From assembly GCA_023078685.1 (NCBI GenBank), contig JALGAS010000006.1:4747440-4811439 (forward strand): a DNA stretch of 64,000 bases, read 5' to 3'. The notes under the pieces are model-generated. The model did no database searches and had not been told where the DNA came from. It saw nothing but the letters and a program-made list of their open reading frames with translations. Position 1 is the stretch's first letter, and each line of letters starts with the position of its first letter. The stretch comes from Neopestalotiopsis rosae (Eukaryota > Ascomycota > Sordariomycetes > Amphisphaeriales > Sporocadaceae). Below are positions 48,268 through 58,159 of the stretch, one piece after another. The translations under genes and the position numbers were made by a program.

Positions 48268-51249
48268 ATGGCAGGTTCAATGCCAGCCAAAGGTAGCTCA
48301 TTGCGAGATTCTGTTTCAATTGAGACGAAATCATCCTCTCAGGGTGGGCAGCATGACTCCTCGGGTCAATCTCAATCCCAAGAACCAGATGAGCCCTCCC
48401 AAGACAGCAGTCCAGCATCCTCCTATCACACACCCTCATCTGTCATCGTCAAAGGTCCTGCCTCTAGCGCTACTGTTGGTGGTGCACATAGTCAGGCAAC
48501 TAGTCGAACTTTCAGCGCTACTCCCAGTCAAGAGTATGCTGATTCAGTGTATAAGCGCAGGCCTGCAGCTCTTGCGCGACAGACAGCGCCCTTTCAGCGG
48601 GCAAAGTCACCTACAAGACCCCCGAGAGGGCTCTTGGATGATGACATGTCGGAGACCACTGCATCGACATATACCATCAATGGGCAATTTGCGCGACGAG
48701 ACACACCATCGACACCAACACGTGCTTCAAGGAGCACTGTCATTCCTGCCAAAAGACTCATGTCGGACCCCCCCGAAACCCCACAAGTGACAATGAGAGA
48801 TATCATGAAGCAACATCACAATGTACTCATGGCCCGCAGTCAACAGATCCAACAGCAAGGCTACAACATCCAGCGACGTCGCTCTCCGCCTCCTGTTCCA
48901 CAGCCGCAGGACCAGGATGAGGCAGAGGATAGGGATGAGGCAGATGATCAGGATGAGGCAGATGATCAGGATGAGGCAGATGATCAGGATGAGGCAGAAT
49001 ATCAGGATGAGGCAGATGCTCAGGCACAGGCACAGGCTGAGGCTGAGGCTGAGGCTGAGGCTGAGGCTCAGGCACAGGCACAGGCACAGGCTCAAGCCCA
49101 AGCCCAGGCCCAGGCCCAGGCCCAGGCCCAAGCTCTGGCTCAAGCTCAAACTCAGCGCGAGGCCAAGGTTGGCGATAAACTTCCACGCAATGTTCCCTTT
49201 GCTCGCCTGGAACGCGACAAGCTGGAACTTGTGAAGAGGCAGGACCAGTTGCGCGAAGCCCAGGCTGCGCTCGCCAGTTGTTTGGACCCCAATGCCAGAG
49301 TCATACGTCAAAGCAATGTCACCAGCCTGGAGCAGGCCATTTCATTGCTCCAAGCTCAAATTGCCGTTTCCGAGGCCAACAAGGAGCGCGCAGCAGCCAT
49401 CACGTCAATCAAAATCAAGCCAAGGCACAAAAAGCATCCCCATCGGAGAGCAAAGGACAACAGTGATGTGCAGAAGACTGGTTCTGTTTCAATTGTAACG
49501 AATACAACCACGAACTCGGCCTCCAATGCTACTTCGGGCTCAGGTGCTGGAGGCTCTGGCCCTGCTACTGTATCTGGTTCCGGCTCTGGCAGTGGACCAA
49601 AGACTTCACTTTTGGTTCAAAATGGTCTGAAATCAGGCTCTGGCTCTGGCTCTGCCACTGCGTCTGGTTCCGGCTCTGGCAATGGACCAAAGACTTCACT
49701 TTTGGTTCAAAATGGTCCGAAATCAGGTTCTGGCCCTGGTCTCGGTTCAAATGCGGCATCGTTTGTGCAAAATGGAACGAATTCCTCTGCGCCGGTCAAG
49801 GTATCTGCGCCCAAGCCCCGGCTTCAAGTTCTCCTCAAGAGCAAACCTGGCAAAATGCCACCACCTCCTGTCCCTCGCGCCCGCGTAACAGAAGTACAGG
49901 ACAGCGACCAAGACACTGACGACGAGGTTATCAGCCGCCCATCTGCTGGCGGACCTGGCATGCAGTCTTCCATCATTACTGGTACAAAGTTTGTGGCAGA
50001 CAATATCTGCATGAGGCAGCCTCAATTTGAGACCAGAGAGGAATGCGTCTGGGATGATATCATCAACATCAAAGAGGAATACGAGGACCTCTTCAGGGCG
50101 TACTGCCAACGTCAGAATAAGGGTAGATGTGTCTCCTTACTGCCCATGGTGTACTCTTGGGCACCCCTCATTCCCCTGTTGCAAAAGTTTGCCTCCCAGC
50201 TGGAAGCCAAGGCTAGCGGCAGCGCTGACGGCGCTAAATGGGGAAAGTTCCACGCTGGCTGCAAAAGCCACCAGAAGATTGTCTGGGATGCCGCCATCTT
50301 TCACAATTGGCAGCCATTCCAATTTGCCTCGTGGCTTACCCATGACAAGGAAATGTCACATCTCTGCGGCAACTAGTGGTGCCGTAATTCTGAACATATC
50401 CTTCCAGAGGATCACCATGCCAACATGGCTAGAGTCCCTTGCCACAGTGAGGCGCGCAGAGCATTCGAGCGCAATGAGGACGTCGCTTACCACTGCACAA
50501 GGCATAATCCACCATGTTTGCTGCAACATGCTGCGACGTCAGCAGATTGGTTCTTGGTGGAGGAATTCTGCGCCTGCCATAAGGTCACATTCGCCCAATT
50601 GAATGAGTGGCAACTAGGGCGACACATTGGCGAGCCTCAGCAGAAGCCCAGATTGATGGTTGCCGAATTCGTCGATACCAGATATACAAACCTGCGTACG
50701 GCACTCTTTCCTGCCTTGGGCCCCACTAACCTCCTGGCCCATGCTTATTACAACAGTAATAAGTTGTTCTCGGTAGCGGATATGGAACTTATCTTCTATA
50801 CCCAGCCACATATGGACGGCAAATGCAAAAAAGACCTTGTCTTTTCATCGCTTCAATGTATTCGCCAAGGAGAGTTGATCCCGGGCAAGTGGATGCGACT
50901 CATTGACGGGTTGTCTCCCAACCATCACGCCCTGGAACAAGGCATGAAGTGGCATTGTCCAATTTGTCGCTGCGACCTATACACACGCCTGGATGATGAA
51001 TTGCGCATGACAAGGGTTGCCAATAGTGGGTTTACGAAACCAATGAGCATCTTGGGACACCTAATCCATAAGCATAATAAGATGATGCTTGGGTATAGGG
51101 CAGATTTGTTATGGCGAGAAATCTCGCATAACGCTGAGCTTAACCACCGAGTACAAATTGCACTTGGCGATAATAAGTTCCATGCAGAAATGGGTCTGCT
51201 GGAGGATGGGGAGATTGGACCGTACATCAGGGGAATAGCTAGGAAGTAG
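48268..51249 (+). pseudogene. unrecognised ~990-codon reading frame interrupted by one in-frame TAG (nonsense or readthrough)
   Basis: From ATG 48268 (context GCCATGG) the frame runs 702 codons to TAG 50374-50376, then stays open in the same frame to 51249 (stop). Regions in order: Ser/Gln-rich disordered start; an Asp/Glu/Gln/Ala low-complexity block encoded by hexanucleotide repeats (about residues 213-295); a helical segment (LERDKLELVKRQDQLREAQ); Gly/Ser repeats (SGSGSGPKTSLLVQNG twice); a PPPPVPRAR stretch; then a globular Trp/Cys/His-rich part that continues across the TAG and contains KWHCPICRCDL...GHLIHKH, possibly a zinc finger. No family recognised. The TAG falls inside the globular part; a C-to-T change from CAG would create it. 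Any intron removing it would have to be about 22 nt, too short. Nonsense mutation, programmed readthrough and sequencing error all remain possible. Confidence 0.55.
48900..49155 (+). repeat. in-frame coding microsatellite/minisatellite (GAT/CAG/GAG and CAGGCT-type units)
   Basis: Four near-identical 21-bp units encode DEADDQD-type repeats, followed by runs of CAGGCT/GAGGCT/CAGGCC hexamers encoding Gln-Ala and Glu-Ala dipeptides. Repeat lengths are multiples of three, so the frame is kept. Confidence 0.85.
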
Positions 51250-51429
51250 ATCATGCTTGCTAATTAGTGCTGTATATTGCTAGAGATCCATAGCTATATT
51301 GAAGCTTCGCGGCAATTAAAAATATAACGTATGGCATTTGTCACGAACCTGGATGACTTGGCTTGCAAGTATCCGCCGGTATGCACCAGCAGTGTGTTAT
51401 AATGATGAGCTCACCCAAGTCACTTCGAG
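51250..51429. other. short spacer
   Basis: Spacer between the interrupted frame and the reverse-transcriptase relic; turning AT-rich. Nothing else seen. Confidence 0.4.
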
Positions 51430-51786
51430 TTAGCCAATGCGGAACTTGTCGCAAAACTCGAAGACTTCTTCTCGAGTACCTTGTAACAGACAGAGAACGT
51501 CATCGATATACCTGCCATAGAACCTGATGCGGGGATCTGTGGGCAGTCTCATGTTTTTCTTATGTCGCGCAGCGAGTTATGGTAGACCATGGTTCTAATA
51601 CTGGCTATTGCCGGGCCGACCATTCGGCCGGCCATCCGTAAATAAATATCGCTTTTTGCAGCTGGGAACCATCCCTTTATTCCCCAGCTTATAATTCAAT
51701 ACAAATGCATGCCCATTGGGTGCAGCCCACCAGCCAAGTCTACCGGGTACGTGACACAGCGTAAATATTAGCAAAAATAAGTGCAA
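51430..51786 (-). pseudogene. reverse transcriptase relic (YIDD motif) with stop codons
   Basis: One minus-strand frame from 51786 to 51430 reads, apart from two internal stops (at about 51597 and 51579), like the palm of a reverse transcriptase. The block WWAAPNGHAFVLNYKLGNKG is followed by a GRPNGRPGN segment at the place of the usual G-x-PMGSP motif. Then comes RFYGRYIDDVLCLLQG with the catalytic YIDD (codons 51510-51499). Both stops (TAG after QY, TAA after LP) could arise from CAG and CAA by C-to-T change, fitting RIP. The form with FY-x-RYIDD suggests a Penelope-like or other non-LTR enzyme rather than Ty3, but the class is not certain. The 5' and 3' parts are lost in AT-rich sequence. 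Confidence 0.55.
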
Positions 51787-53190
51787 ATGAAGTGCCTATT
51801 GCTAAATTATTACGCTAGCGAAATTTCTATCCCTGGTATTCGAGGTAATTATTCTTTATAATAAACTTAACCATAGAACTAATAATTTATTCACGGATAA
51901 AACTGTCCCTTATAAAGTAAGTCTAAGCACTTTTAACGATGGCTTTATAAGATGAAATAAAGTATTTTATTTGCGAATAAAAATCGTATTATAATCGGTA
52001 TATATATAACGACTATACTACGGGTTTCTAGAATAAACCTGAGTATAAGAGGTGTTGGGGGTTTATGCTAACAGGGGACGCTAGCCAAGATATTAAATTA
52101 AGCAATAAGTAATTAAAGATAATAGTCTTGAATTAATTCACAAGTATAGTCGTCAAAGCGTATTGAATGCTTCACTTATAGGTAAAATAAATGCTTAAAT
52201 ATCACGGCGCTAAGCGCGCTACCGCTGGGCAGCTAGCGAAGGGACCCGGGCGCCAGCTGTGGGCGGCCCGGGTGGATCCCGCAATTGCAAATATCTTCAC
52301 CGATTTATCGGAACCTGAATTATAGCTCTTCGAGCTACGTCCTATTAATTAACCTACCGTAACGGTAAGCCGTTATTTATAAATTTATTAAATTATAGAA
52401 AATATATTATTATACGGCATAAGCCTATATTGCCCGCCCGTACCCCGTAATATTACGTAGCTTTTTTTTATAAGCGCCGTACCGGATAACCGTCCAATAA
52501 CCGATCGACCGCTCTTACCGTTTCTCCCGAAGGACGGCGGAGCGTTCGCTTCCTACGTAATAAAAAATATTAATTTATAATATAAATATTTTTATTAAAT
52601 ATACGAATACGTAAATTAAAAAGCGTTTAATAACGCGGAGGCGTATACGAAAATCGAATAATAAAATACCGAGATCCTCCGCTTTTAAAAAAAGGGAAAC
52701 GAATTGCGAAAGCGTTTTATAACCGCATAAATAATTTAGGGCTATTAAAAAAACGAATTAAATAAAATCCGGGATTAGCTTATGTTGCACGGATGTTATA
52801 CAGCATCGGATAATGCATAAAATTAGCATTATAACGATATATAAATCGTTATAATAGCTATAAAAGCTGTAAAGATATCGGTTATTAACGATATCTTTAA
52901 CGTTCGGTAAAGCCCCACTAAGTGGTGGCCATTGCGGTGGCAACACTATAGGGTAGCCCTACCCAAATACCTTTTATAGTATTCCACTATTTTCCTTGAT
53001 TATAAATCAACCGTATTATTAATTAACTTAATTATAAATCAACTTAATTAATAATATATTCCAGAATGTTTTTATTAGTTGGTTTTATAAGTAGTCACTA
53101 AACACATTTAGCCTTAAGGTTAGGCCTTCGCCATCCCTATAAACGTAAGAATTACTAAATTAGTCTTAGCGCCACTAAGCTAGATCGATT
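51787..53190. other. AT-rich RIP-decayed subtelomeric DNA
   Basis: Very TpA-rich with few CpA/TpG, no coding frame above 62 codons. CpG-containing words remain (CGCGCTACCG, GGGCGGCCCGGG near 52,216-52,290), as expected when RIP hits CpA rather than CpG. It includes the mutated LTR fragment at 52005-52198 and a chain of hairpins at 52811-52964. Confidence 0.7.
52005..52198 (+). repeat. truncated, RIP-mutated LTR fragment of the chromovirus family
   Basis: Aligns with the first about 194 bp of the intact LTR at 53575. The first 70 bp are almost unchanged, except TG to TA at the terminus. Downstream nearly all differences are C-to-T or G-to-A (for example ACTGAACTGAG to ATTAAATTAAG, ATGGTGGTCC to ATAATAGTCT). 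Homology stops after GCTTAAAT at about 52,198, so the copy is broken. Confidence 0.85.
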
Positions 53191-53574
53191 CAGCGCAACC
53201 CCAATTATTATTCCAATGCATTCGCAATTCCTATTTCAGCGCAACCGCAATTATTATTCCAATGCATTCGCAATTCTTATTTTAGTGCATTTGCGATTTC
53301 CATTTTAGTGCATTTGCACTTTTTATTTTAATATATTTGCATTTTTTATTTTAATATATCCGCAGCTATTATTTTAATATATCTATAGCTATTATTTTAA
53401 TGCATTCGCAGCTGTTATTTTAATGCATCCGCAGCTATCGTCTATTATAATAATTATTATTTTAGGTAAAGCGCCGTATCTATAGCATGCTAATTTATTT
53501 AGCAGTTATTATTCTAATATAATAGCAGTTATTATTTTAATATAATAGCAGTTATTATTTTAGTAGAATAGCAA
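53191..53574 (+). repeat. 23-bp subtelomeric satellite, left block
   Basis: Tandem 23-bp units related to TAATGCATTCGCAGCTATTATTT. Units range from CpG/CpA-containing (TAATGCATTCGCAGCTGTTA) to fully AT (TAATATAATAGCAGTTATTA), a series explained by C-to-T and G-to-A changes. A non-satellite stretch at about 53,440-53,500 (near AAAGCGCCGTAT) interrupts it. The block ends at the left target duplication of the chromovirus. Confidence 0.85.
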
Positions 53575-54086
53575 TGTAACGACTATACTACGGGTTTCTA
53601 GAATAAACCTGAGTATAAGAGGTGTTGGGGGTTTATGCTAACAGGGAACGCTAGCCAAGATACTGAACTGAGCAATGAGTAACTGAAGATGGTGGTCCTG
53701 AAATGATTCACAAGTGTAGTCGTCAAAGCGTATTGAATGCTTCACCTATGGGTAAGATAGATGCTTAGATTGATCACTGAGGTAATGACTGTCTATGTAA
53801 CCGTAGGAAATCCCTCCCTAATATATCCATTCATTCCCTCACTGATGTTTGCTTGGATCATACCAACAAGTATGATCCCCTTTGTTCTTGGATCTTATGG
53901 ATCACAATGATCCTTGTGATCCATGCCAATGGATCATTGCCAAGGCCATGATCCTGTCAACACTTGTTGACAGCTGGCGGGGGTGGCTGGGTCTTTTGGC
54001 CAGGGCCGTGGTCACTGCCCCGCAGCATACCTTCTTAAGCGCCAACACAGTTGTTTGTCCTTCTGCAAGGGTGCATGTTCGTAACA
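53575..54086 (-). repeat. 3' LTR of the chromovirus
   Basis: 512 bp, no difference seen against the 5' LTR, preceded in element orientation by a purine-rich tract. Confidence 0.93.
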
Positions 54087-54102
54087 TCAGCTCCCTTCTC
54101 CA
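54087..54102 (-). other. polypurine tract next to the 3' LTR
   Basis: On the minus strand GGAGAAGGGAGCTGA directly precedes the TG of the 3' LTR. Purine-rich sequence here primes plus-strand DNA synthesis in LTR elements. Confidence 0.6.
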
Positions 54103-54222
54103 TGTCTTTTGTCCTCGAAAGACTTAGGCCGCATAAGTAGGTCGCGTCCCCATCTGTGCCGTGTCCCTTAAGTTCCCTTCCATATCCTTCCCTTCTTGCT
54201 TTCCTTGTGATGGGTGCTCATC

Positions 54223-54834
54223 ATGTCAGATCCTTCAGTCCCTGCTCGTAAAACACTCGAGCGCTTAAACCTTTTGGAATTTGTGAAAAAGAACGGTCGT
54301 GCTGCCGATATGCCTTGCACGCCTTGCTGGAAAAATAAGACGACTTGCGTCATGTCGGAGGAAAGGTCGAATCGATGTCTGGAGTGCATCCGTCATCCGA
54401 CTCGGAAGTGCGATGGTGTTCTGGTAGCGTCTTCTCTCCGAAAGGTGTTGGATCAGCAACAGAAGTTGGAGAAGGAGGAAGAGGAAGCTAGTGATGATCT
54501 GCTGGCTCTTCACGAGAAGATGGCAGAACTTCAGTCTTCTTTAGCCGCTGCTGCTGGTCGGTTATCTCGTATCCGAAAGATCCGTGCTCGTGCGAAGGCG
54601 AAGGGGTCCGAGTTGTTCCAGCGAGGAATGGAGGAGCTGGACAAGGAGGATGGTCTGTTGCCTGCCTTGGATAGCCACGAGCACTTCGTGGTGGAGGACC
54701 TTCAGTCTATGGGGGTTTCTAACGAGGTGGATTGGTCTTCACTTGGTTTCGGAAGTGATTTTGTAGATCTTGGTCCTCTTGTTGAGACCGGAGATACTGG
54801 TCAAGAGCGGCGCAGCCCTCAACATGCTTCCTAG
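54223..54834 (+). CDS. antisense Zn2Cys6-like / coiled-coil protein encoded within the chromovirus
   Basis: 203 residues on the plus strand, opposite to gag and pol, between the 3' LTR and the end of pol. It shares 116 bp with the pol tail. Six cysteines, C32-x2-C35-x6-C42-x9-C52-x2-C55-x7-C63 followed by DGV, fit the fungal Zn(2)-Cys(6) spacing rule. A coiled coil follows (about 73-120: LDQQQKLEKEEEEASDDLLA, then LHEKMAELQSSLAAAAGRL), then a basic segment (RIRKIRARAKAKG), then LFQRGMEELDKEDGLLP and an acidic tail. I recall many ascomycete hypothetical proteins with this layout (unverified), so it may be a widespread retroelement-linked family. Transcription could start in or near the LTR in the antisense direction. 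Role unknown: regulator of the element or a host-interaction factor are guesses. Confidence 0.65.
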   Translation: MSDPSVPARKTLERLNLLEFVKKNGRAADMPCTPCWKNKTTCVMSEERSNRCLECIRHPTRKCDGVLVASSLRKVLDQQQKLEKEEEEASDDLLALHEKMAELQSSLAAAAGRLSRIRKIRARAKAKGSELFQRGMEELDKEDGLLPALDSHEHFVVEDLQSMGVSNEVDWSSLGFGSDFVDLGPLVETGDTGQERRSPQHAS

Positions 54835-57800
54835 GTTCCCAAGTGTTTTCCTCAGGTGGGTAGTCTTTCCATTTAACGTGGAATTGGTATCCCCGTCCGA
54901 CTTTCTTATGGTCGATGATTTCCTCAACGACGTATTCTTGCTGATCGGGTTCTGTTTCTAGCGTTTCGTCGACTTTAGCGTTCTTTGGTGCTGGCTCTAG
55001 CAATGAGATATGGAAGGTTCGGTGGTTTCTCATAGTTTTTGGTAACTTGAGACGGTAATTGACATCCGAGATCTTCTTCTCGATTATGAATGCTCCGAGT
55101 TTCTTGAAGTCGAGTTTGTCGCTTGGTCGCTTGGTTTTGATGTTCTTGCGTAGAAGGTAGACTTTGTCTCCCTCCGCAAAGATTGGTCCCTCAATCTTCT
55201 TCCTATCATGTCTTTCTTTGGTCTTGCTTTGGGCCATGATAAGGTCTTTCTGGAGTTGTGCTTGCAGGTGTTTGAGCTGGTCTACACGCTGAATGGCGTG
55301 TGGTGCAAGTCCTTTTCCTCTGATTGGTTCTTTGGTGATGTCGGGTTCGAAGCCGTAATTGGCGTAGAACGGTGACATTCCGGTGGGTTCTCGTACTGCA
55401 CTGTTGTATGCAAACTCCGCAAGTGGCAATAGTGTGACCCAATTGTCTTGCTGATGATTGACATAGCATCTGAGGTATTCTTCGAGTACTTGGTTGGCTC
55501 GTTCTGTTTGTCCATCGGTTTGTGGGTGAAAGGCGGTGGATAACTTGTGATTGCATCCTAACTGACTGATGAGTGATTTCCAGAAATTCGATGTGAATAG
55601 CTTGTCTCGATCGGAGATGATTTCGTCTGGTAATCCGTGTCTGCTGGCGATCGTCCGTAGGAAGGTGTATGCCAATTCTTCTGCGTTACTTGCTTCCTTG
55701 TATGGGAGGAAGTATGCGTACTTCGTGAGTCGTTCGGTGAATACTAGGATGCTATCGTAGAATACTCCAGTTAAGGGTTCCCTTGATAGTGGTAGCTTCA
55801 CGATGAAGTCTAGAGCGATAGATTTCCATGCTCTGTCTGGTGGCGGTATGGGTTGCAACTGTCCATATTGCTTGTGTCGTGCTGATTTTGCCTTATTGCA
55901 TAAATCGCATTCCTTGATGATGTTGCTGACGTGTTTCCGCAGCTGTGGGTAATCGAAGTGTTGTTGGATTCGCTTGGTTGTCTTGAACACTCCTTGGTGT
56001 CCACTAGTCGGTGACTCGTGGTAATCTTTGATTAGCTCTTGGAGTAGTGGTTCCTTGATTTTGATCTTCCCGTTATAGTGCTGTTGGCTGGGATCGTGTC
56101 TCCCTACTAGGTTGTCATCTGGATCTGGGCACTTAGTCATGCGTTCCGTCCAGCTGTTATGGTTGGTTATGCTCATGGTTGCATAGAGATTCATGGTCGG
56201 GACCAGTTTCCCGTTTTCTTCCATGGTAAAAAGGGTGTGTGCCTCCTTGGGCGTATCCTGATAATGATCTGGTCGTCGGCTGAGCGCATCGGCTCTTCCG
56301 TTTTCAGTTCCTCTTCGATAGCTGATTTCGAAGTTGAAGTCTGCCAAGAACTCTGCCCATCTGATTTGTCGCTTGTTGAGTTCTTTGCTGGTTGTGAACG
56401 AGGCGAGGTTCTTGTGATCGGTGTAGACTTGGACCTTGTAGTTGGTTCCACTAAGATAGTGTCTCCATTCCTTGAAGGCTTCGATAATTGCCATTAGTTC
56501 CTTGTCATGGATCTGGTAGTTGAGTTGTTCCTTGGTGAACTTCTTGCTGTAGAAGGCGACAGGGTGTGGTTTCCCATTGTCGTCCTTTTGTGTGAGCTGT
56601 CCACCCATGGCGTAGTCCGAGGCATCTGTCTCGACTTCGAACTCCCGTTCTGGGTCTGCCATGCGCATTACTGGTTCATCCGTAATGGCTTCCTTGATTT
56701 GTTCGAACGTTTCTTGTTCCTTGGTTGTCCAAATGAAGGGTACATCCTTTTTCGTCAGGTGCGTGAGAGGTGCGGCTATGCCTCCGAGGTTCCTGATGAA
56801 CATTCGGTAGAAGTTTACGAGTCCTAAGAAGGATCTGACTTCTGTTACCGTTTTCGGGGTAGGCCAGTCTCTTACTGCTGCAATCTTGGATGGTTCCATT
56901 TTGACTTCTCCGGGGGATACGACGTATCCTACGAAGGTGACTTCTTTCTTATGGAATTCGCTTTTCTCGGGGTTGACTAGCAGGTTCGCGTCCTGCAGTT
57001 TCTGTAACACTATTTTGACATGTTGCTTGTGTTCTTCGAGGTCTTTGGAGTAGATGAGTATATCATCGAGATATACTACTACGAACTTGTCGAGGTATTC
57101 CCGAAGGACATCGTTGATCATGTTTTGAAAACTTGCTGGTGCGTTGGTTAGGCCGAAAGGCATAACCTTGTATTCGAAATGTCCGTATTTGCAACGGAAT
57201 GCGGTCTTCCATTCTTCTCCTTCCTTAATTCTGATCAATCCGTACGCATTGGGCAAGTCTAGGGCCGTAAACCACTTGGCTCCGTGCAACTTGTCGCGTA
57301 GGTCCTTGATCAAAGGAAGGGGGTATCGGTTCTTGATCGTGATATCGTTAAGCTTGCGATAGTCGATGCAAGGTCTCCATTTGGGTTTCCCGTCTTTGCT
57401 TTTCTTGGGTACGAAAAGTATAGGGTATCCTGCTGGTGAGGTGGATTCTGTAATCCATCCTTTCTGGGTCATGTCGTTGAGGTATTCTTTCAACGCTTCC
57501 TCATGCTGAGGTTTTACTGGGTATGTCGGCATGAAATGGGGTTCCTTTCCTTCCTGGAGGGGTATTTCATGGTCGTATCTTGTGTGCTTTGGTAATCCTG
57601 TTTTCAGCACTCCGCTGAACAGGTCGCTGAACTCTTGGTACTCTTCGGGTACTACAGTGTCGAGTTTCGGCTTGACATGCTTGGTCATAAGGTAAAATCC
57701 AAGTGTCTCAGGGTCGCTTGAGGGTTTGTTCTTCAAACTCTCCTCAGGGGCTGACTCTATTCCTGGTAAATCCCACTGGAATTGGCCTGTTTTCCAGTTC

Positions 57801-58093
57801 ACTCGGGGACAGCTCTCCTTCAACCAGGTTATCCCTAGGACTACATCGTAGTCCGTGATTTCTGTGATGTCGCACGTGAGTTCCTCCTTATGGTCTTGGA
57901 TGTAGACTTGAATATGCGCAGTCTCCATGTCAACAATTCCATCTCCATAAGATATAGGTTGTCCATCAACAGTGTTGAGTGTGTAGGGCGTCTTCTTCCA
58001 TTTCCATGGTACCTTAAGTTTATTGACGATTCTTGGGGAGATAAAAATTCCTTGAGCTCCCGTGTCTACCAGGGCTCGTATTTCTTGGTTCAT
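54719..58093 (-). CDS. pol: Pol of the chromovirus: protease, RT, RNase H, integrase, chromodomain
   Basis: Coordinates start at the first in-frame Met; translation more likely enters about 35 codons upstream by frameshift from gag. Numbering from that Met (1124 residues): aspartic protease VDTGAQG (Asp10); reverse transcriptase with TALDLPNAYG (Asp279) and YLDD (341-344); RNase H with ETDASDYAMGG (Asp490), Glu532, TDHKNL (Asp559) and Asp602. The integrase zinc motif is His692, His699, Cys729, Cys732, and the catalytic residues are Asp762, Asp828 and Glu864 (35 residues between the last two). A chromodomain at about 1052-1105 (YVVEEIIDHK...YQFHVKWKDYPPEENTWEP) has the aromatic cage region and may guide integration to methylated-histone heterochromatin. 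No disruption is seen. The tail overlaps the antisense reading frame by 116 bp. Confidence 0.95.
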   Translation of the reverse strand: MNQEIRALVDTGAQGIFISPRIVNKLKVPWKWKKTPYTLNTVDGQPISYGDGIVDMETAHIQVYIQDHKEELTCDITEITDYDVVLGITWLKESCPRVNWKTGQFQWDLPGIESAPEESLKNKPSSDPETLGFYLMTKHVKPKLDTVVPEEYQEFSDLFSGVLKTGLPKHTRYDHEIPLQEGKEPHFMPTYPVKPQHEEALKEYLNDMTQKGWITESTSPAGYPILFVPKKSKDGKPKWRPCIDYRKLNDITIKNRYPLPLIKDLRDKLHGAKWFTALDLPNAYGLIRIKEGEEWKTAFRCKYGHFEYKVMPFGLTNAPASFQNMINDVLREYLDKFVVVYLDDILIYSKDLEEHKQHVKIVLQKLQDANLLVNPEKSEFHKKEVTFVGYVVSPGEVKMEPSKIAAVRDWPTPKTVTEVRSFLGLVNFYRMFIRNLGGIAAPLTHLTKKDVPFIWTTKEQETFEQIKEAITDEPVMRMADPEREFEVETDASDYAMGGQLTQKDDNGKPHPVAFYSKKFTKEQLNYQIHDKELMAIIEAFKEWRHYLSGTNYKVQVYTDHKNLASFTTSKELNKRQIRWAEFLADFNFEISYRRGTENGRADALSRRPDHYQDTPKEAHTLFTMEENGKLVPTMNLYATMSITNHNSWTERMTKCPDPDDNLVGRHDPSQQHYNGKIKIKEPLLQELIKDYHESPTSGHQGVFKTTKRIQQHFDYPQLRKHVSNIIKECDLCNKAKSARHKQYGQLQPIPPPDRAWKSIALDFIVKLPLSREPLTGVFYDSILVFTERLTKYAYFLPYKEASNAEELAYTFLRTIASRHGLPDEIISDRDKLFTSNFWKSLISQLGCNHKLSTAFHPQTDGQTERANQVLEEYLRCYVNHQQDNWVTLLPLAEFAYNSAVREPTGMSPFYANYGFEPDITKEPIRGKGLAPHAIQRVDQLKHLQAQLQKDLIMAQSKTKERHDRKKIEGPIFAEGDKVYLLRKNIKTKRPSDKLDFKKLGAFIIEKKISDVNYRLKLPKTMRNHRTFHISLLEPAPKNAKVDETLETEPDQQEYVVEEIIDHKKVGRGYQFHVKWKDYPPEENTWEPRKHVEGCAALDQYLRSQQEDQDLQNHFRNQVKTNPPR

Positions 58094-58159
58094 GATCCTG
58101 ATCGGGATCGTTAGGTGATCGTGTAGCTTGGTGCCGTTGGTGGCACAGATGGACCTTTC

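Noticed and set aside
48727..49311. Minus-strand Leu/Ser-rich frame opposite the low-complexity region
   Set aside because: Shadow of the CAG/GAG-type coding repeats of the plus-strand gene.
53882..54127. Open frames within the LTRs (also 61045-61266 and 61608-61829)
   Set aside because: Identical in all LTR copies because the LTRs are identical; palindromic GATC-rich sequence, no domain.
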